A DNA stretch of 60,000 nt from Owenia fusiformis (Eukaryota > Annelida > Polychaeta > Sabellida > Oweniidae), in contig CAIIXF020000011.1 of assembly GCA_903813345.2 (NCBI GenBank), positions 27,646,166-27,706,165 on the forward strand, read 5' to 3'. Below, piece by piece: positions 34,115 to 47,435 of the stretch. The notes under the pieces were generated by a model. The model saw only the letters and a list, made by a program, of their open reading frames with translations. It made no database searches and was not told the origin of the DNA. The position numbers were made by a program, and so were the translations under genes. The stretch's first letter is position 1. The number at the start of each line of letters is the position of its first letter.

Positions 34115-37100
34115 GTAGGTACCATTTTTATATTACTGCATTTTCAGGCTTTTTATGAAAAAAGCTGGATAGAAAACATTTATAGTTTATGCTTGATATT
34201 TATGAATCAGATATTACGTTTAGTCTTGTGCAGGTCAAGAGACAATCTCAAGTTTCCGTCAGAGTTTTGAAGCTGTTATTTGGGAGGACAGTTTCCTCAT
34301 AGATATCTCTGTTTTGTTATCATGTGTTGTTACACATGTTTCCTTATATTGTTTATGAATATTTTGCTTCCTTATTGGAATTGGAGTTTAAGAATATTTT
34401 TGATGTCAACTCAAGACTCAGCAGTGTTTTTACTGAATAGAGGTTTTACTCTGCATGAAGTTTTGTAACAAGGATTTCATTTTTACCTGACTGATGAGTT
34501 CATGTAGTAATCTATTTTCCTGTCTGGGGTGGGGCTCTATTACCCTGTGCCCTTCCCCCTACTAGACCTTTGTGAGAAAAATATCTAAGATTGGTTTGAC
34601 ATTTAAAAGTAAGAGTAGCAATGATACAAGGTTATGAATAATGAGTGTAGATAGCCTTTATACCCTGTTTGTATATCAAATTATTAGACAGAAATCTACA
34701 CTCTTAATCAAAAGGATGGATTTTAAGAATTAACAATCTGTACTCATTATGTTTTAAAATTCAGGACAATAGGCATATGTTTTGCCTTGTCTTTTATTAG
34801 CCTCCTCTACTTTTGGACCCCCTTCCCCACTGGGGTAGCTGATATATTTGGATTATCTGTGCCATTGCTGCATCTTGCCACACTCTCTTTTATAATGCTA
34901 TTCTAAAAGAACTTCAAAATCGGTCTGATCTATACTTCTTGCCATGGCTGTACAATCAAGTCTGAAGTACCATGATAAAGATAGCGTATAGTATGCCTTG
35001 AAGGTAGATGTATGAATGGGCCTTGTGAGTTTCTACTAATTTTGGAGGACGTGCTCGGAGGAGTTTTTGATCGAATAACATCAAAGAAAGAAATCTTGTG
35101 TTTTGGATTAGATTATAGATCAGGAATTAGCTTTAAGTATAAACATGATTCCAGCTTTGAAATGGAATCAGTTGAGATAAGTTGATGTCACATATTTGTG
35201 TTTGATACATGCACTGGGGATTAATGAGAACTTGTATTCTGACATCATTTTAAAAGACCAGCAAAAACTGATAAAATTCTTTCTAGATTTGGATGATTTA
35301 AAGGACGAATTACATTGCATGTACATGTGAGTATTTTTCACTATTTTCCAAAGATTTTGAGGATTAAGCAACATTTATGACTCAATGTAACCCTTCCTAC
35401 TAGGGACCAGATGTGGGGGTAAAGGCTTTGTTTTAGAATAAGTGTCAGTATTATATATTTTTACGATATATGCATCCCCTTTCTAATTTTTAGTTGAAAA
35501 ACTGACAATACAAATGCAGGCCTTTTTTATCTGTTTAAAGGTATAATATTGACTGTATTAAAACATTTTCTTATGTTTTGCTAAATATGGAAAGTATAGA
35601 TATAACTATAGCTATCATATCAGGATGAAAATGGTCTGGCCGGGAATGTCCCTTTAAAGTATTTGTATGATCAGATGAGAGTTTTTAAGAGTACATCACA
35701 AAGATGCTTCGTCTGAAATATTCTTTTGAATAAATAGCCAATACTAAGTTGACAAAAAGGACAGTACATAAATTAGTATTTTATTCTTAGGGTTTTATTA
35801 CTTGCTAAACCACTACTTTACTAAATGCTGATTATTGTAAAAAGTAACAAAGATGGCACTTCAGTACAATTTAAATCTATATTAAGGTAGTTATATACTG
35901 GCAAAAGATAACACCATGCTGTAGCACAGGAGCAATGATTCGATGATTGTTCAGCTTTCATGCTTTAAATAAGTACATTTTAAGTTTCTTTTGAAAGCCC
36001 ATATTCATATAAATTCATGCATTTAATTGATTTTAATCTATAATTACATTTTTATTGTATTTTACACTGTTCAACATAATGAACAAAATATTAGAGGAAA
36101 AAATTCAAAAATTATATTGGTTTTGTCAGTCTTCTCTGATTTTTATTATTATTTTCTTAATATAAATATATATTATTAAACTATTAAAGTTGAAGAGATA
36201 ATAAAACATGATGACATCTTATTTCTCCTCAGCCATTTTGTCATATTGCCATATTGGTATAAGAATATATTTTATGAAATAAAATGGATATCATTTTGGT
36301 CATCTATAAAGCCTGTGCCATTCCTCCTCCACTCTTACCTCCCTTTGATACTGGAAGAATTATATTTCAACAGAAAATTCAAAGTTAAATTGATTTTAAG
36401 GATTGAGGAATAACTAATAAAGCAAATAAAGACTAAACTGACATTTTTGAAAACATAGTGTAAGGAAATAAAGAATTAAGTATGTTTAAATAATGATAAT
36501 AGAAAATGGTTTCATTTTTATTCTTCCTTGTCATTTTTTTTTTTTTTTTTTCCTTGTCAGTCCCTGGATGTCCCTGAATAACAACCAAGAAACAATTATG
36601 TATAACTTGATGTTCATCAAGTTTTATAGAAATTTATATTTGTTCGAATATTTCAAAAAAATTGATTATTGAAAAAAGGTCAGGTTTCTAGCTTTGTATT
36701 TGCCACAAGAATTTATCAGATTCAGAATGAGTCACGAATTAAAAGCCAACTAGCAAGTCCATGCTGTACTTTGAGACATGTCAAAGATTGTGGTCACTGA
36801 TTGTAGTGTTTTATGACTGGGAGGCTGTCATTTGATTATTCACACCATACAATCAACAACTGATACTATCTGAAGTAGGATTTCAACATTGGAATTTTAT
36901 ATATGAAGGTGTAAATTTCAAGTTTTGGTCAGTTTAGGATATAGCTTAGCGGATTAACAACAAAGAATCACTAGTTAACACACTTTTATAACTTTTAATT
37001 TGAATTACTGAATTAGTTAGCGCAAAGTTTTAAGAAGGATACAATACTTTAAGGAGCATTAATTTGGGATTATTGGACTATTTAAGATATAACAACAGGA

Positions 37101-38500
37101 GTTCAGGTAAGTAAATGAAGTTTTCTTTTTTATGACTGAAAGTTGTGAATATGGAAGCAGCGGCGGATTTGTGAATTAATAAGGATAGATATAAATGTTT
37201 CTGAAAATCTAATTGATATTTTTTTCAAAAATTGAGGTCAATCTCAATTATTCGCAGATGAAGTCTATTGGTGAATTTCAGTCCAAAGAGTTCCTGATTA
37301 AGTTTTGAAAAAGGTTTGATTTTAAATCCACTGTTAATAAGGTATACTCCATCTTGATCTTACATGGTCATGTGTATACCACAGAGTTGTCAGAACTTGG
37401 AAATACGAAAACCACACCATTGAAGAATTACCTGAATGTCAGAGCTAGAGTACCTGTATACCTGTAGGATGCCTGAACTTGTATTATACACCTGTACTTA
37501 AGGAGATAGCACTGGCACTTTGATTACATACCTCAGCTCTCATGTTGTAGTATAGTTTCTTGGATTTTGAAGGTGCGGTGTATATGGCCAATTCGTCTAA
37601 TCATTCAGAAAGCATGACGACAATCCAAAACACAAAGATGCCAAAACAAAAAGGCCATCACCCTTTCCAATCGTCTCTTTAAAATATAGCTTAATTTGAT
37701 AATTGCAAAATTCTGAGCCCTGATATACAAGACCATGAGGAATATACCCCAGGTCAAGATTTGTTTCAAAATCACCATTCTGAGTACTTTTCAAACGATT
37801 TTGGGCCAAAGTTGTCAAATGTGGAATTTTTTTAAAAAGTGACCCCCCTCCCTTGGCAAAGGCTGGTTACCCATTCTAAAAGTTTGATTTTATATCTTTT
37901 AAAGCATAAAAAGAGAGAGGTTCATCGTACTAAACTAGGCTCTGACCCTCAGGGTCTTCAAATTAGAAAATTGACATTTAATATTACCTAACTTACAGGG
38001 GGAAACTTGCATTACTCAACATTATGTGAAAGCATGATGTCCTGGATGACCTTATGATAGGAACACATACTCCAAATGTTGTGATATCATAAGGGAGGGA
38101 CTGGGAAATGTTCCAGTCATTCATGATAAGATTTTATACTCAAACAGTGTGATTTGTTTGTCTTTAGTGCACCAATCTATTTCTACATGAATCAATCAAA
38201 TAATGTAGCACTTTGCGAGTAAGGACTTTGATAAGTGTGCTTTAGATAATAAAAACCACAAATAAATACTTCACTGCTATTTCAATGATTCAAAATCGAC
38301 TACTTACTTTTTATCGAGTTCCATTTCCTTATTTGTATATAGGGAGACTATATTTATTCTTAGAAGTAGGTTAGATTTTTGAACCAGTTTTGAAGTGGTT
38401 TTTGAGATAATTTTAAGGTAAACTTTTTGGTCAGAACAAATTTTCTATTTGGGATGTTTTGCTGATTACTGGCTAAAGTCCTGGATTTCAATTATTTTTA
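34115..38500. other. AT-rich non-coding stretch
   Basis: No conserved exon. It holds a T run at 36,537-36,552, a strong donor at 37,107, and a sequence at about 37,777-37,852 (TTTTGGGCCAAAGTTG) repeated at about 39,714-39,800. Confidence 0.5.
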
Positions 38501-39444
38501 TCCCTCAAAGAGTGTAAGAACCTCGTACACAAAGAAGATGAAGCTCTCTTTAAGACGAAAATCAAAATATTGAAAAATTAAGGTACCAAATGCTTAATGA
38601 TTACATGTATGCTTCCATGGTAGAATTCGGAGCTTCTTACAAATAATTTACATATTAAAATGTATGACTATATAATCCCCAAAACAAGTGTACATTCCGT
38701 TGAGTTCAATGGACTCATTTGACACTTGATGTTCCTAAATCCCCCATTGAACAACATGTTAAACAACACCTGGAGCTATAATTAAACATACTAATCTAAT
38801 ATCAATATTTATTAGGGTTTTGATCAATCAAAATCTACATTCCCAGTTGTTTAGTCATGTATTACTGAAGGAGCGTGGCTCTGTGTTGTTAATGTGATTG
38901 ATATACCAATATTATGCCATAGTTGTCATAATTGATTCATTTTTAAAATTCATAATGAAGTGTTGAATGAATTTACAAAATAAATATATTATTATTTTAA
39001 AATGTGATATTTGTTCTACTTTGAAGATTGAGAAATAAACCACTTGCAAAGTATTGATGAGTCAGTCTAAAAATGAACTGAAAACTAGGGGAAAACTATC
39101 AATAACTATCATTATTTGATAAACTATATTTACCAATTATTAAATGGAAACTTTCAATTATTTGATAAACTATATTACCATTCTGTGATATACAGATAAA
39201 TTCTTTGCGTTAGATCGAATGAAAACTGTACCAGCCTGGCTAACCTTATATCATTAATCAAAATTATGAGGACTCAATGATTGTGATATATTCATCAAAG
39301 CTCTATGTATTTGAATTTTTAAGAGTGATAGGTACATATACACATGTATAAAGGGTTGACATTATGCTGATTATCTCTTTATGTTAGGTGACTTTTACCC
39401 TTTATAACAGCTTAACATTTTCTGTACTCTGTAATAATCCAGCA

Positions 39445-39519
39445 TACCCTTTGGATTCATTCAATTTCACTTCTTGAGAGAGATTCATCTTTATAACTAG
39501 ACTCTGCACGCACAGGGTA
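39445..39519 (+). repeat. TACCCT...AGGGTA mini-element, copy 2
   Basis: 75 bases with the same termini and a diverged core (CTTGAGAGAGATTCATCT, then TAACTAGACTCTGCACGC). Confidence 0.7.
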
Positions 39520-42345
39520 AGCAAAAAGTTAATCCAAGTAGATTATGTAATCATGACATCAGAATCATGACATCAGAAAATCATGACATTACATTGTCTG
39601 CCTGTAAGTATCTCATTTCATATGTAAACTCCAGGCTCATAGCCAGGGGGTGATTTTGTGGGTTTGAGTGAACTATGAACCAAAAATTATTTCAAAACCA
39701 TGCAGTTTTTCAGTATTCTGAGCACTTTTCAAGTGATTTTGGGCCAAAGTTGGCAAATGTGAATCCATCCTGGAATTTTACGAAAAGTGACCCCCTCTCC
39801 ACCTTATGAAAGACCACAAAATATCCATTTGAGATCATACAGATCTTACCAGAATCATAACTTCATCATTAGTAGTCAGAGGATAGCATGGAACCAGGGT
39901 AGAAAGTTAATGAATATTTGGAATCCAGGTCAAATTTAACTGGATGTGGAATTTGATACCTAGTAGTCTGATTTGTTGAGTATGAGGATTGGAAATTGTT
40001 GACGTTTGACCCTAAAACAAGCCTAAAAGTTGAAATGACATTTTAGCTGATTTACATATTATCACGTCAGATTTAAATACATCTGTTACTTGAATGTATT
40101 AGAATATTATCGTAAAGTTTGCTTTGTGTTAGTCATGTCATGATTCGGGGATGTTGTATGTTTATGATTGATGTTTGTTTTTGTTTGTTTTTTAATCATA
40201 TGTGATTAAGGTTTGAATTATTTTAACTCTTTTGTCAACATTAACATTTTTGTCAACATTTACATATTTGACATATAACAAATGATTCTATTTCAAGATT
40301 TTATGCTATGACTTTTAAATATGTACGACATAGTCATGATCAAATTCAATGCTATACAGAACTGAATCACCATCTTGCACAACATGTTTGCATAGCCAGT
40401 ATTTCTCGTGACTTATTCATATATATTTTTTTTTTTGAAATACATCAACTCAATTTAGGTTGGCATAGTGTAACTTTATTTCAAATGTTTACAAATTATT
40501 TCATGTATTTGAGTTGAGTTGTATTAAAACAATGTTGATTGCAGTTTGAAACATCTGTTCCATATGTACCTCTATTCACCTAGCAGTAGAGTACAGTGTT
40601 CAAATATGTAAGCTATTCTGACAATGGAACTTAGGTCTTGGAGGGACCGTATCAGTAAACTTTAAAATCCAGATGATTGTATTTGTTTTATCGGGTTCTG
40701 AAATAGGTAGAATATATTCTAATTCAAAGGGTAGATAATGTGCATCTTTATTCTTAAAGGTTCTTTACGTCATCCTAGCTTTTACCAACTCTCGTCCCTT
40801 GCCCTTTACATGTAGTCATTTTGCCTATAATGCGTTTGATTGGTTGTCCAGAAAAAGAATGTGTGTGGGGAGGGTGCTATATTTCATTCTCTTTTTTCAT
40901 GTCTTCTGCCTTCAGGTTTGTATGAAGGGACTGTATCAGTTTCAGACTTCATTGCGTCATACTGAGATCTCCCCTTATGACTTACTTTTACCTGAAAAAC
41001 AAAATGATATTTGTTCTTAATTTGGAACAGCCATAAATCTTTCTACAAGCCTTTTGTTTTCTGTTGTAATATAGGACATTCGCCGAATAATAACATAATG
41101 ATTCTTAGATTGCAGTCAACATTCGACTCAATCAATGCTGTAAGCTACTTATCACTCTTTACATATAGTGTGTGACGTGTTCCAGGGATGATACAATGCC
41201 ATGGTTGCCAGAAATTGATTCATTAGATGCAATCTTCCTTTACCTTTACAATTACCTGTAATACTTTGCACACATCTGACTTTCAACAAGAATACCATTG
41301 AATCTTCACTTAAATAAAGGATTTATTTTTATGTTGAGGGTCATGGAATTGTCAAAAGTAGTACATTAAAGTAACTCCCCCTTTGTAAAATTAGTGAAAA
41401 ATAGTCAGTTGTAAGGCTTTTGATTCAGTCCCTAAAATATGTGTATTCACCCTCCACTACCCTAATTAATGTAGTCGGTTATCTTGATATAACCCCCTAC
41501 TAAGGTACATTTAATTAGAAACTTTCTTTGTCCATAAGCCCCATTCAACTTCCCTGCTAATCTTAACAGCTTGCTGGGACTGTTTGCCTGATTGTTTGTG
41601 ACTATTTGCCTGATTGTTTACGAGAATCACGAGAATCACGTCCCTACCTGGACATAATGAGCAAAAATTACTTTGATTAACATAAAATATTCACATATAT
41701 ACGTAAAAGCTGTGTTAATTGACAAAGACTAATCAAAAGACTGTATTGTATTGGATACTGGAGAGCTAGTGGTACAATCAGCTCAAGATCGTATATTAAT
41801 ATTGAGTCAATCAGAAGTTCAGGTTTGAACAAGAGTTATGAGCTACAATAATATATATTAGATATCGAGTGAGCTATGATGGGTAGGGTGGAGTGAGTTT
41901 AATCAACAGCATGTACTAACTACATGTAACCCAAACACATGTGCATCATTTTTAATACATCAAACCGACACATGTGAAGTATATAGAATATTAGAATATT
42001 TTTAAACACGCTGGGTATGTTATGCAGACCATCTAGGATATCTACGCTATTTACACGGATATTTTTATAACTGGTATTTTCGCCAGTATTTCGAAAATCT
42101 GACTCCTGGAATTTTGCTCTCTGAAGAAGTTAAGGAAGTAGCGGGGATTGTCCACATTGTTTAAGTGGAATTTTATTGTGAGAAATATTTCGAGATCTTA
42201 AGAGGATGTTTTAGAAGAAGTTCCCAGAGATATAAAGACTTGAATGTGAAAATTGTGGGCCATTTTATCAGCAGAACCTATTGGATTTACACCAACACCG
42301 GAAAATAAATGAAACATTTGTAATTACATTTGGATTAACAAACCT

Positions 42346-42379
42346 ATGGATATTTACAACTACTTTTCTGATAACGTAG
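42346..42379 (+). other. Candidate alternative first coding exon
   Basis: ATG followed by 10 open codons (MDIYNYFSDNV) and a donor GTAAAT at 42,380. Preceded by about 350 bases of exon-like sequence (from about 42,000). Kozak context is poor and there is no homology. Confidence 0.2.
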
Positions 42380-42773
42380 GTAAATATTTGATTTATTTAT
42401 GTTGTGTATCTAAAAATGTTTTGTTTTACTAATATTTAGAGAGGAAGTGTAGAGAGATGCTAAAAGTGTTGAGTCTGTGAATTATAGAGAGATGGATGTT
42501 TAGATTTTAGAGAAGTGGGGGCTGCAGGTGTAGTTTGGGAACTTGCTCTGCACTGAAGTCGTGTACCAAGTCTCCTGAAACATTTTAGACTTCAGGATAC
42601 TTCTCCCACTCCTGTACGTCCTCTCCTCACTCCTAGGACAGAGTAGGTTTCATTGCATATTGGTCAAGGTTACTTTGGGGAGAAAGGTATTTGAATCATC
42701 GGGCCTTCTTAGAGGCATTCAGAATTGAGGAAATTCTTGATATTTTTTAAGTCTTCATCCTGTTTTTGTGATG

Positions 42774-42913
42774 TCATCACCATAATTGTTGATCATATTG
42801 TTATAGTATCCACCTTTTTATGGATGGTGGTTAATGTTTGGTAGTCAGCGTTCAGCAGTTGGCATCCAGCATCTGTTACAAATGGCAGGTGGTGACATTT
42901 TGCATGTTAATGC
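42774..42913 (+). repeat. Dispersed repeat family R2, copy 3
   Basis: TCATATTGTTATAGTATCC then GTTACAAATGGCAGGTGGTG and ACATTTTGCATGTTAATGC. Confidence 0.8.
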
Positions 42914-43938
42914 TGTGTTTGTTTTGACATTGTTACAATAAGTTTTATGTATTAATTGACTTAAACAATGAGTTGATGTGTCATCACACTGTCTCCCTGA
43001 GTAACAAATCAACAAACATTATATATAAACACACCAATTAATACATCATCGATTCATCATCATCATTTGTGACTATAAGCAAAATCGCATAACAGCCTTA
43101 GTGTTGCATTCAATACTTATCACATCTTTGTTTGCAACTAACAATGAACAGAGAAGAAATTATGTTGCATGGTTTATCATGATGGTAATCTTGCACTAAG
43201 TCACAGACTCTTCCCTAGTCTAAACTACACTTACTACAGGTATATATAATTCTTCTACCAGTCTTTATATTTCAGTAAAAATTGGAGGAGTACCCCAGAG
43301 GCCTAAAAGCTCTTGAAATGGGATGGGGAGTCTAACATGATTGAATGTGAGACTAAATTAGAAGTTTCAACCTCCAAAGTTCTGAGAATTCTGGGCATCT
43401 GTTTTGAGATATACAAGATACAAGGGTTAATCAGTTGGGATGGTGTGAAAGCATGCAGACTGAAATAGCTGTTAGTCATAGAATCTGTGGTTCAATGCCT
43501 TTTGCAAGCAGGATTCTAGTCAAAACATTATGTTTATCTTCACAAAAAACTACCAGGCCTGTTCAACAGGTAGAAGTACCAGCAAATTACCCCTCAAAAA
43601 AGTGTCACAATTTCTTGGAATTTTTTATCTTTTATATGAATGAAGTGCTTGATTCCATGGTGTTTCTGTTTCATAAATGACTAGTAACCTGTTCATTTAC
43701 ATTCAATGTTTATCCGCTTTTCTTGATCTTGGAACTTGTATATTTTATGTAAGGGTTATATCATATTGTGCAAGGGTAGAACTCAATATTTTGCTAAGTG
43801 GGCATACTGGCGAAACACTTCTGTAGTCATGAATGAAAACATAAGTTCTTGTGATGTCAGCATGACAATCTTGGTACATAGTTGAGGTTGGGGGTTCCAC
43901 ATTCAATTTCAATCCCAAGCTTGGTGCAAGGCATATTA

Positions 43939-44090
43939 AACAAGGCATAAACATGCAAAATGCCACAACCTGCCATTTGTTACAGATTCCAAACACCAAC
44001 CACTGACTGACAAATACCAACTGCTAACCGCTGATCATCCACAAAATGTTGGTCTCTATAACAATATGTCACCACTTCTGGTGATATAAA
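43939..44090 (-). repeat. Dispersed repeat family R2, copy 4 (minus strand)
   Basis: Inverse of the family: ACATGCAAAATGCCACAACC, TGCCATTTGTTACAG, then ACAATATGTCACCACTTC. Confidence 0.8.
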
Positions 44091-47000
44091 AAAGATTGTT
44101 TAAGCAGAAAAACAAGCCGCAAGCAAACAGTAAATGGTTTGATGATGATAACAGTTTCCCAACTCTTAGAAAATAATCCTCTATTTTGATACTCATTTTA
44201 CCTTTTTCAAACTACAATATTAACATCATCTTTATCAACTCTTTCAGTTTCTGATTGCATGAAAACATGTTTTGGATTAATCCTGAGATTTTAGTCCTCA
44301 GTTGATGGTTATTTTGAAACATGGGATCAAATCCTATGAAACTCTCTTTTAGAGATGTCAAGTCAAGTTCATAATGTAAGCCTTGGACCTCATATAACAG
44401 CTTACTGTAAAGCTTAGCGCATGTCGTTTATGACAAGAGGCATGACAACTATTTCTGATTGTCACATTTATCATCCTACATATCATATATGATGTATACA
44501 ACTGAGGCATCAGACTAAGACAAAACAAATCAATTTAACCATATAACATTCACAAAGGCCAATCCCATACAAAATCATAAGATCCCTTTTTATAGCTGCC
44601 ACATGATATTTATTGGCCTATTTGTGTATAAATAGATAGATGGTGGATCTCTTCAAGAAAGATTAGGAACACTGACATTTAAAGGGTCACCTTGGTTTGT
44701 CCGCAAGGTACGAGCACCGTGACATGCTTTATTTATTTGTAAGGTAATATCTATTGTTTTCCAGCATTCAGGTCTACGCCCAAGATAGAATCAATAGATA
44801 TCTCTTGTAGAGATAATCCCAGGATTGTCAAATAAAGGCACACTTTTATTATTATCACAATCAGGTAAAAATAGACTATGGCATCTTTATATAATAAAAA
44901 TTGCTGATATTTTTTAGTCCTTGCAAGCTGGAAATTCATTTGTGCATATTGCCAATCAGTGATTCTGGCACACGTCACATATTATCTGCAAGGGAATCAT
45001 AATAAAGTTCCATGCGTTCAGCTGCTGCAAATTTTAATTCAGAATTCGATATTCAATATTTATATTCAAGTGTACACCTCAGTATAGATACAGCAGTGTA
45101 TAAAAAAGATCTATAACATGTGTAGCATTCGGACAATCTTAGCTGTTTTTTAAACTATCAATATGGGAGGAACTGATAGAGCTGGTGTTAGAGTCTAGTA
45201 CATTAGATGAACCTCTAAATCAAAATATTAGAAAGGGTAATAAGGTTGTGTCAGTGATCCCTCACAATGCATGTGTAGGTTAATTCCTCTTGAACAGTGA
45301 AGCCTTAATACTATTCTTTTAAGATACCTCTTTGACTTCCATGTTATCTGAACTTCTCTACAGATCTACAGATTCCAATAGAATAGTTCGAGAATGACTT
45401 CTTTCTTCTCAGTCATAAAAAATTAGTACCTAATATAAGAGCCTATTGCTTGTGAAACAGAAAGATGTGATTGTGAGTATCAAAATGCTTGAAGATGTAT
45501 TGAATAGAAAGTCTTTTTTACTTGTTTTACTTGGTTATGTATTATGGAAGTAGAGGAAACCAGAGGCTTGCTGCAAGACTACGTTTTACTATACTGACAT
45601 ATCATTATTGAGGAATATTGTATTTCCATTTTGATCTTTTGAGACCCAATCTGGTTATTATCAATATCAGAATTTGTAGACTTGAATGGGTATAGCAGGG
45701 AGATACAAATTAATTGAGTCTTTGTATTGGTAATTTGATTTTGCAATTTATGTTTCTTGATGCTTGGCAGTTTGGCCAAGATGTTTTTTCTTCATCGTCA
45801 TCATTCTTCCATTCATATTTCAGTTTCCCATATTTTGGCCATGTTTTGGAAATAAGCTATAGCAATGATAAATCAAGATCATGCCATAATATTCACCATA
45901 TTTCAAATATAGAAACAGCAATACTATGAATAAAAGAGAAAATCTCCACTCTGGAAGATAATAGAGTCTATAACTGGCAAAACAGAATATTATGGAAACA
46001 TATTGATCTCTGGTCGCCAGGCAGAGCTCTACAATATACTTGTTTGAATTTGCTTTTAATAGACATTTATTGGAATGCAAATGCCCTTCTCTTATTCATG
46101 GTAGAAGTATTTGTAGTAGCCCTATCAAAAATTTGTTTATTTTAGAAAAGGAAAATATATTGTTTCTCCTTTAGGAGACAATGGGATATGTTAATGTGGT
46201 CATTTCATTATGACATCATATTGGAATTACCCACAAAGTCTGAGCCTAGTACGCTATTGTAGATGAAGCTCTCTTTTAAAAAGCAAAATCGAGCGACTAG
46301 AAATTGTATGATATGTAATTCATATGAGATGATTACTGAGTCAATAAAACATAGGTATATATTATATATATGGAATGGGGTATAGAGTACCATTGTATTG
46401 ATTTTAGTCGTGGTACAAGCCCTATAGTAGATACCCGGGAGTAGATAGTCCAGGGTCTTGAAGCAAGACTATATTGATTTGTACTGTTGTATTAATCTTG
46501 GTCAACTTCTGACATTATACTATAGAACCAATCAGGATAAGAGCTTTCTCCTTCGGGGGATAATGGGAGACTATTGATGTTATACTCTCTATTAAAGGAT
46601 TAAATTGGTGTCTGATATATCCTTGGTCCAAGGGTATTTCACTGCATTCCATAACTGCTGTATAGCACTTGATCGAAGGATGGTCTGATGAATACCAAGA
46701 CCTTGGAATATAAAAAGGGACAGTTATAGTACTAGATAAAACATTGTTGAGAGTTGCACAACAGGTTTAATTTGCTTCTTTATGAAGCAATTTGACAAAA
46801 ATTTCAAAAGGGTATTGCTTTTGGAAATAACTGCTTTAAATGGTGAAAACTGCATGCTTTTGAAAGAATTTTTGGCCAGGGGGTTACCCGCACCCCTCGA
46901 GCCCCTGGCTGCAGGCCCGCTAATCTTCTAGACACTGAAAGTGTCTGACACTCAGGGTTTATTGCATTGTTCTGGAGTGTATCCAGAGTTGGCTTATTAC

Positions 47001-47296
47001 TTACAATAATTTACAATAAATTGTAAGAAGTATGTAATTTACTTGTGATCAATTATATCTTAGATCAATAGGGCTTTGTCTGCAGCTGTAATTGCAGCAA
47101 TTTAAGACTGTTTTTGCGTTTGACAAATGACTTATTGTGATATATTTAGCCTCCTCACTTATTCTGCACATTAATTTTGTTGTTAAGTTTGTATACAAAC
47201 AACATTTAATTCAATAAATATTCTGAACATTTTTATTGATTGAACAATGAAGAGAAGTATAGAGAAACAATAGTCTAGCAACAAACCCTTGCACAC
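44091..47296. other. AT-rich non-coding stretch
   Basis: No coding exon recognised. A minus-oriented mini-element relic (GATGAAGCTCTCTTTTAAA) is at about 46,262, and a GC-rich patch at 46,870-46,920 resembles 8,795-8,860. Confidence 0.5.
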
Positions 47297-47435
47297 CTCT
47301 GTGTTAGAAAGTGTTTAGTCAAGTAGATGAAGGGGGGGGGGGGTCAAAGAGGCTTGTAGCTTGACTACTTTGACCCCCCTCCCCCTCTCCCCACTACTAC
47401 TTGACCACTTAGGTATGAAAACTTCTAACACAGGG
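47297..47435. repeat. G-tract hairpin element
   Basis: CCTCTGTGTTAGAA at 47,297 mirrors TTCTAACACAGGGG ending at 47,435. Within, TCAAGTAG/CTACTTGA and GGGGGTCAAAG/CTTTGACCCCC also pair. A second G run follows at about 47,450. Confidence 0.8.

Noticed and set aside
43435-43680. 81-codon open frame as a small gene
   Set aside because: Random-looking composition, no recognised motif, no nearby splice or poly(A) context that would support it.
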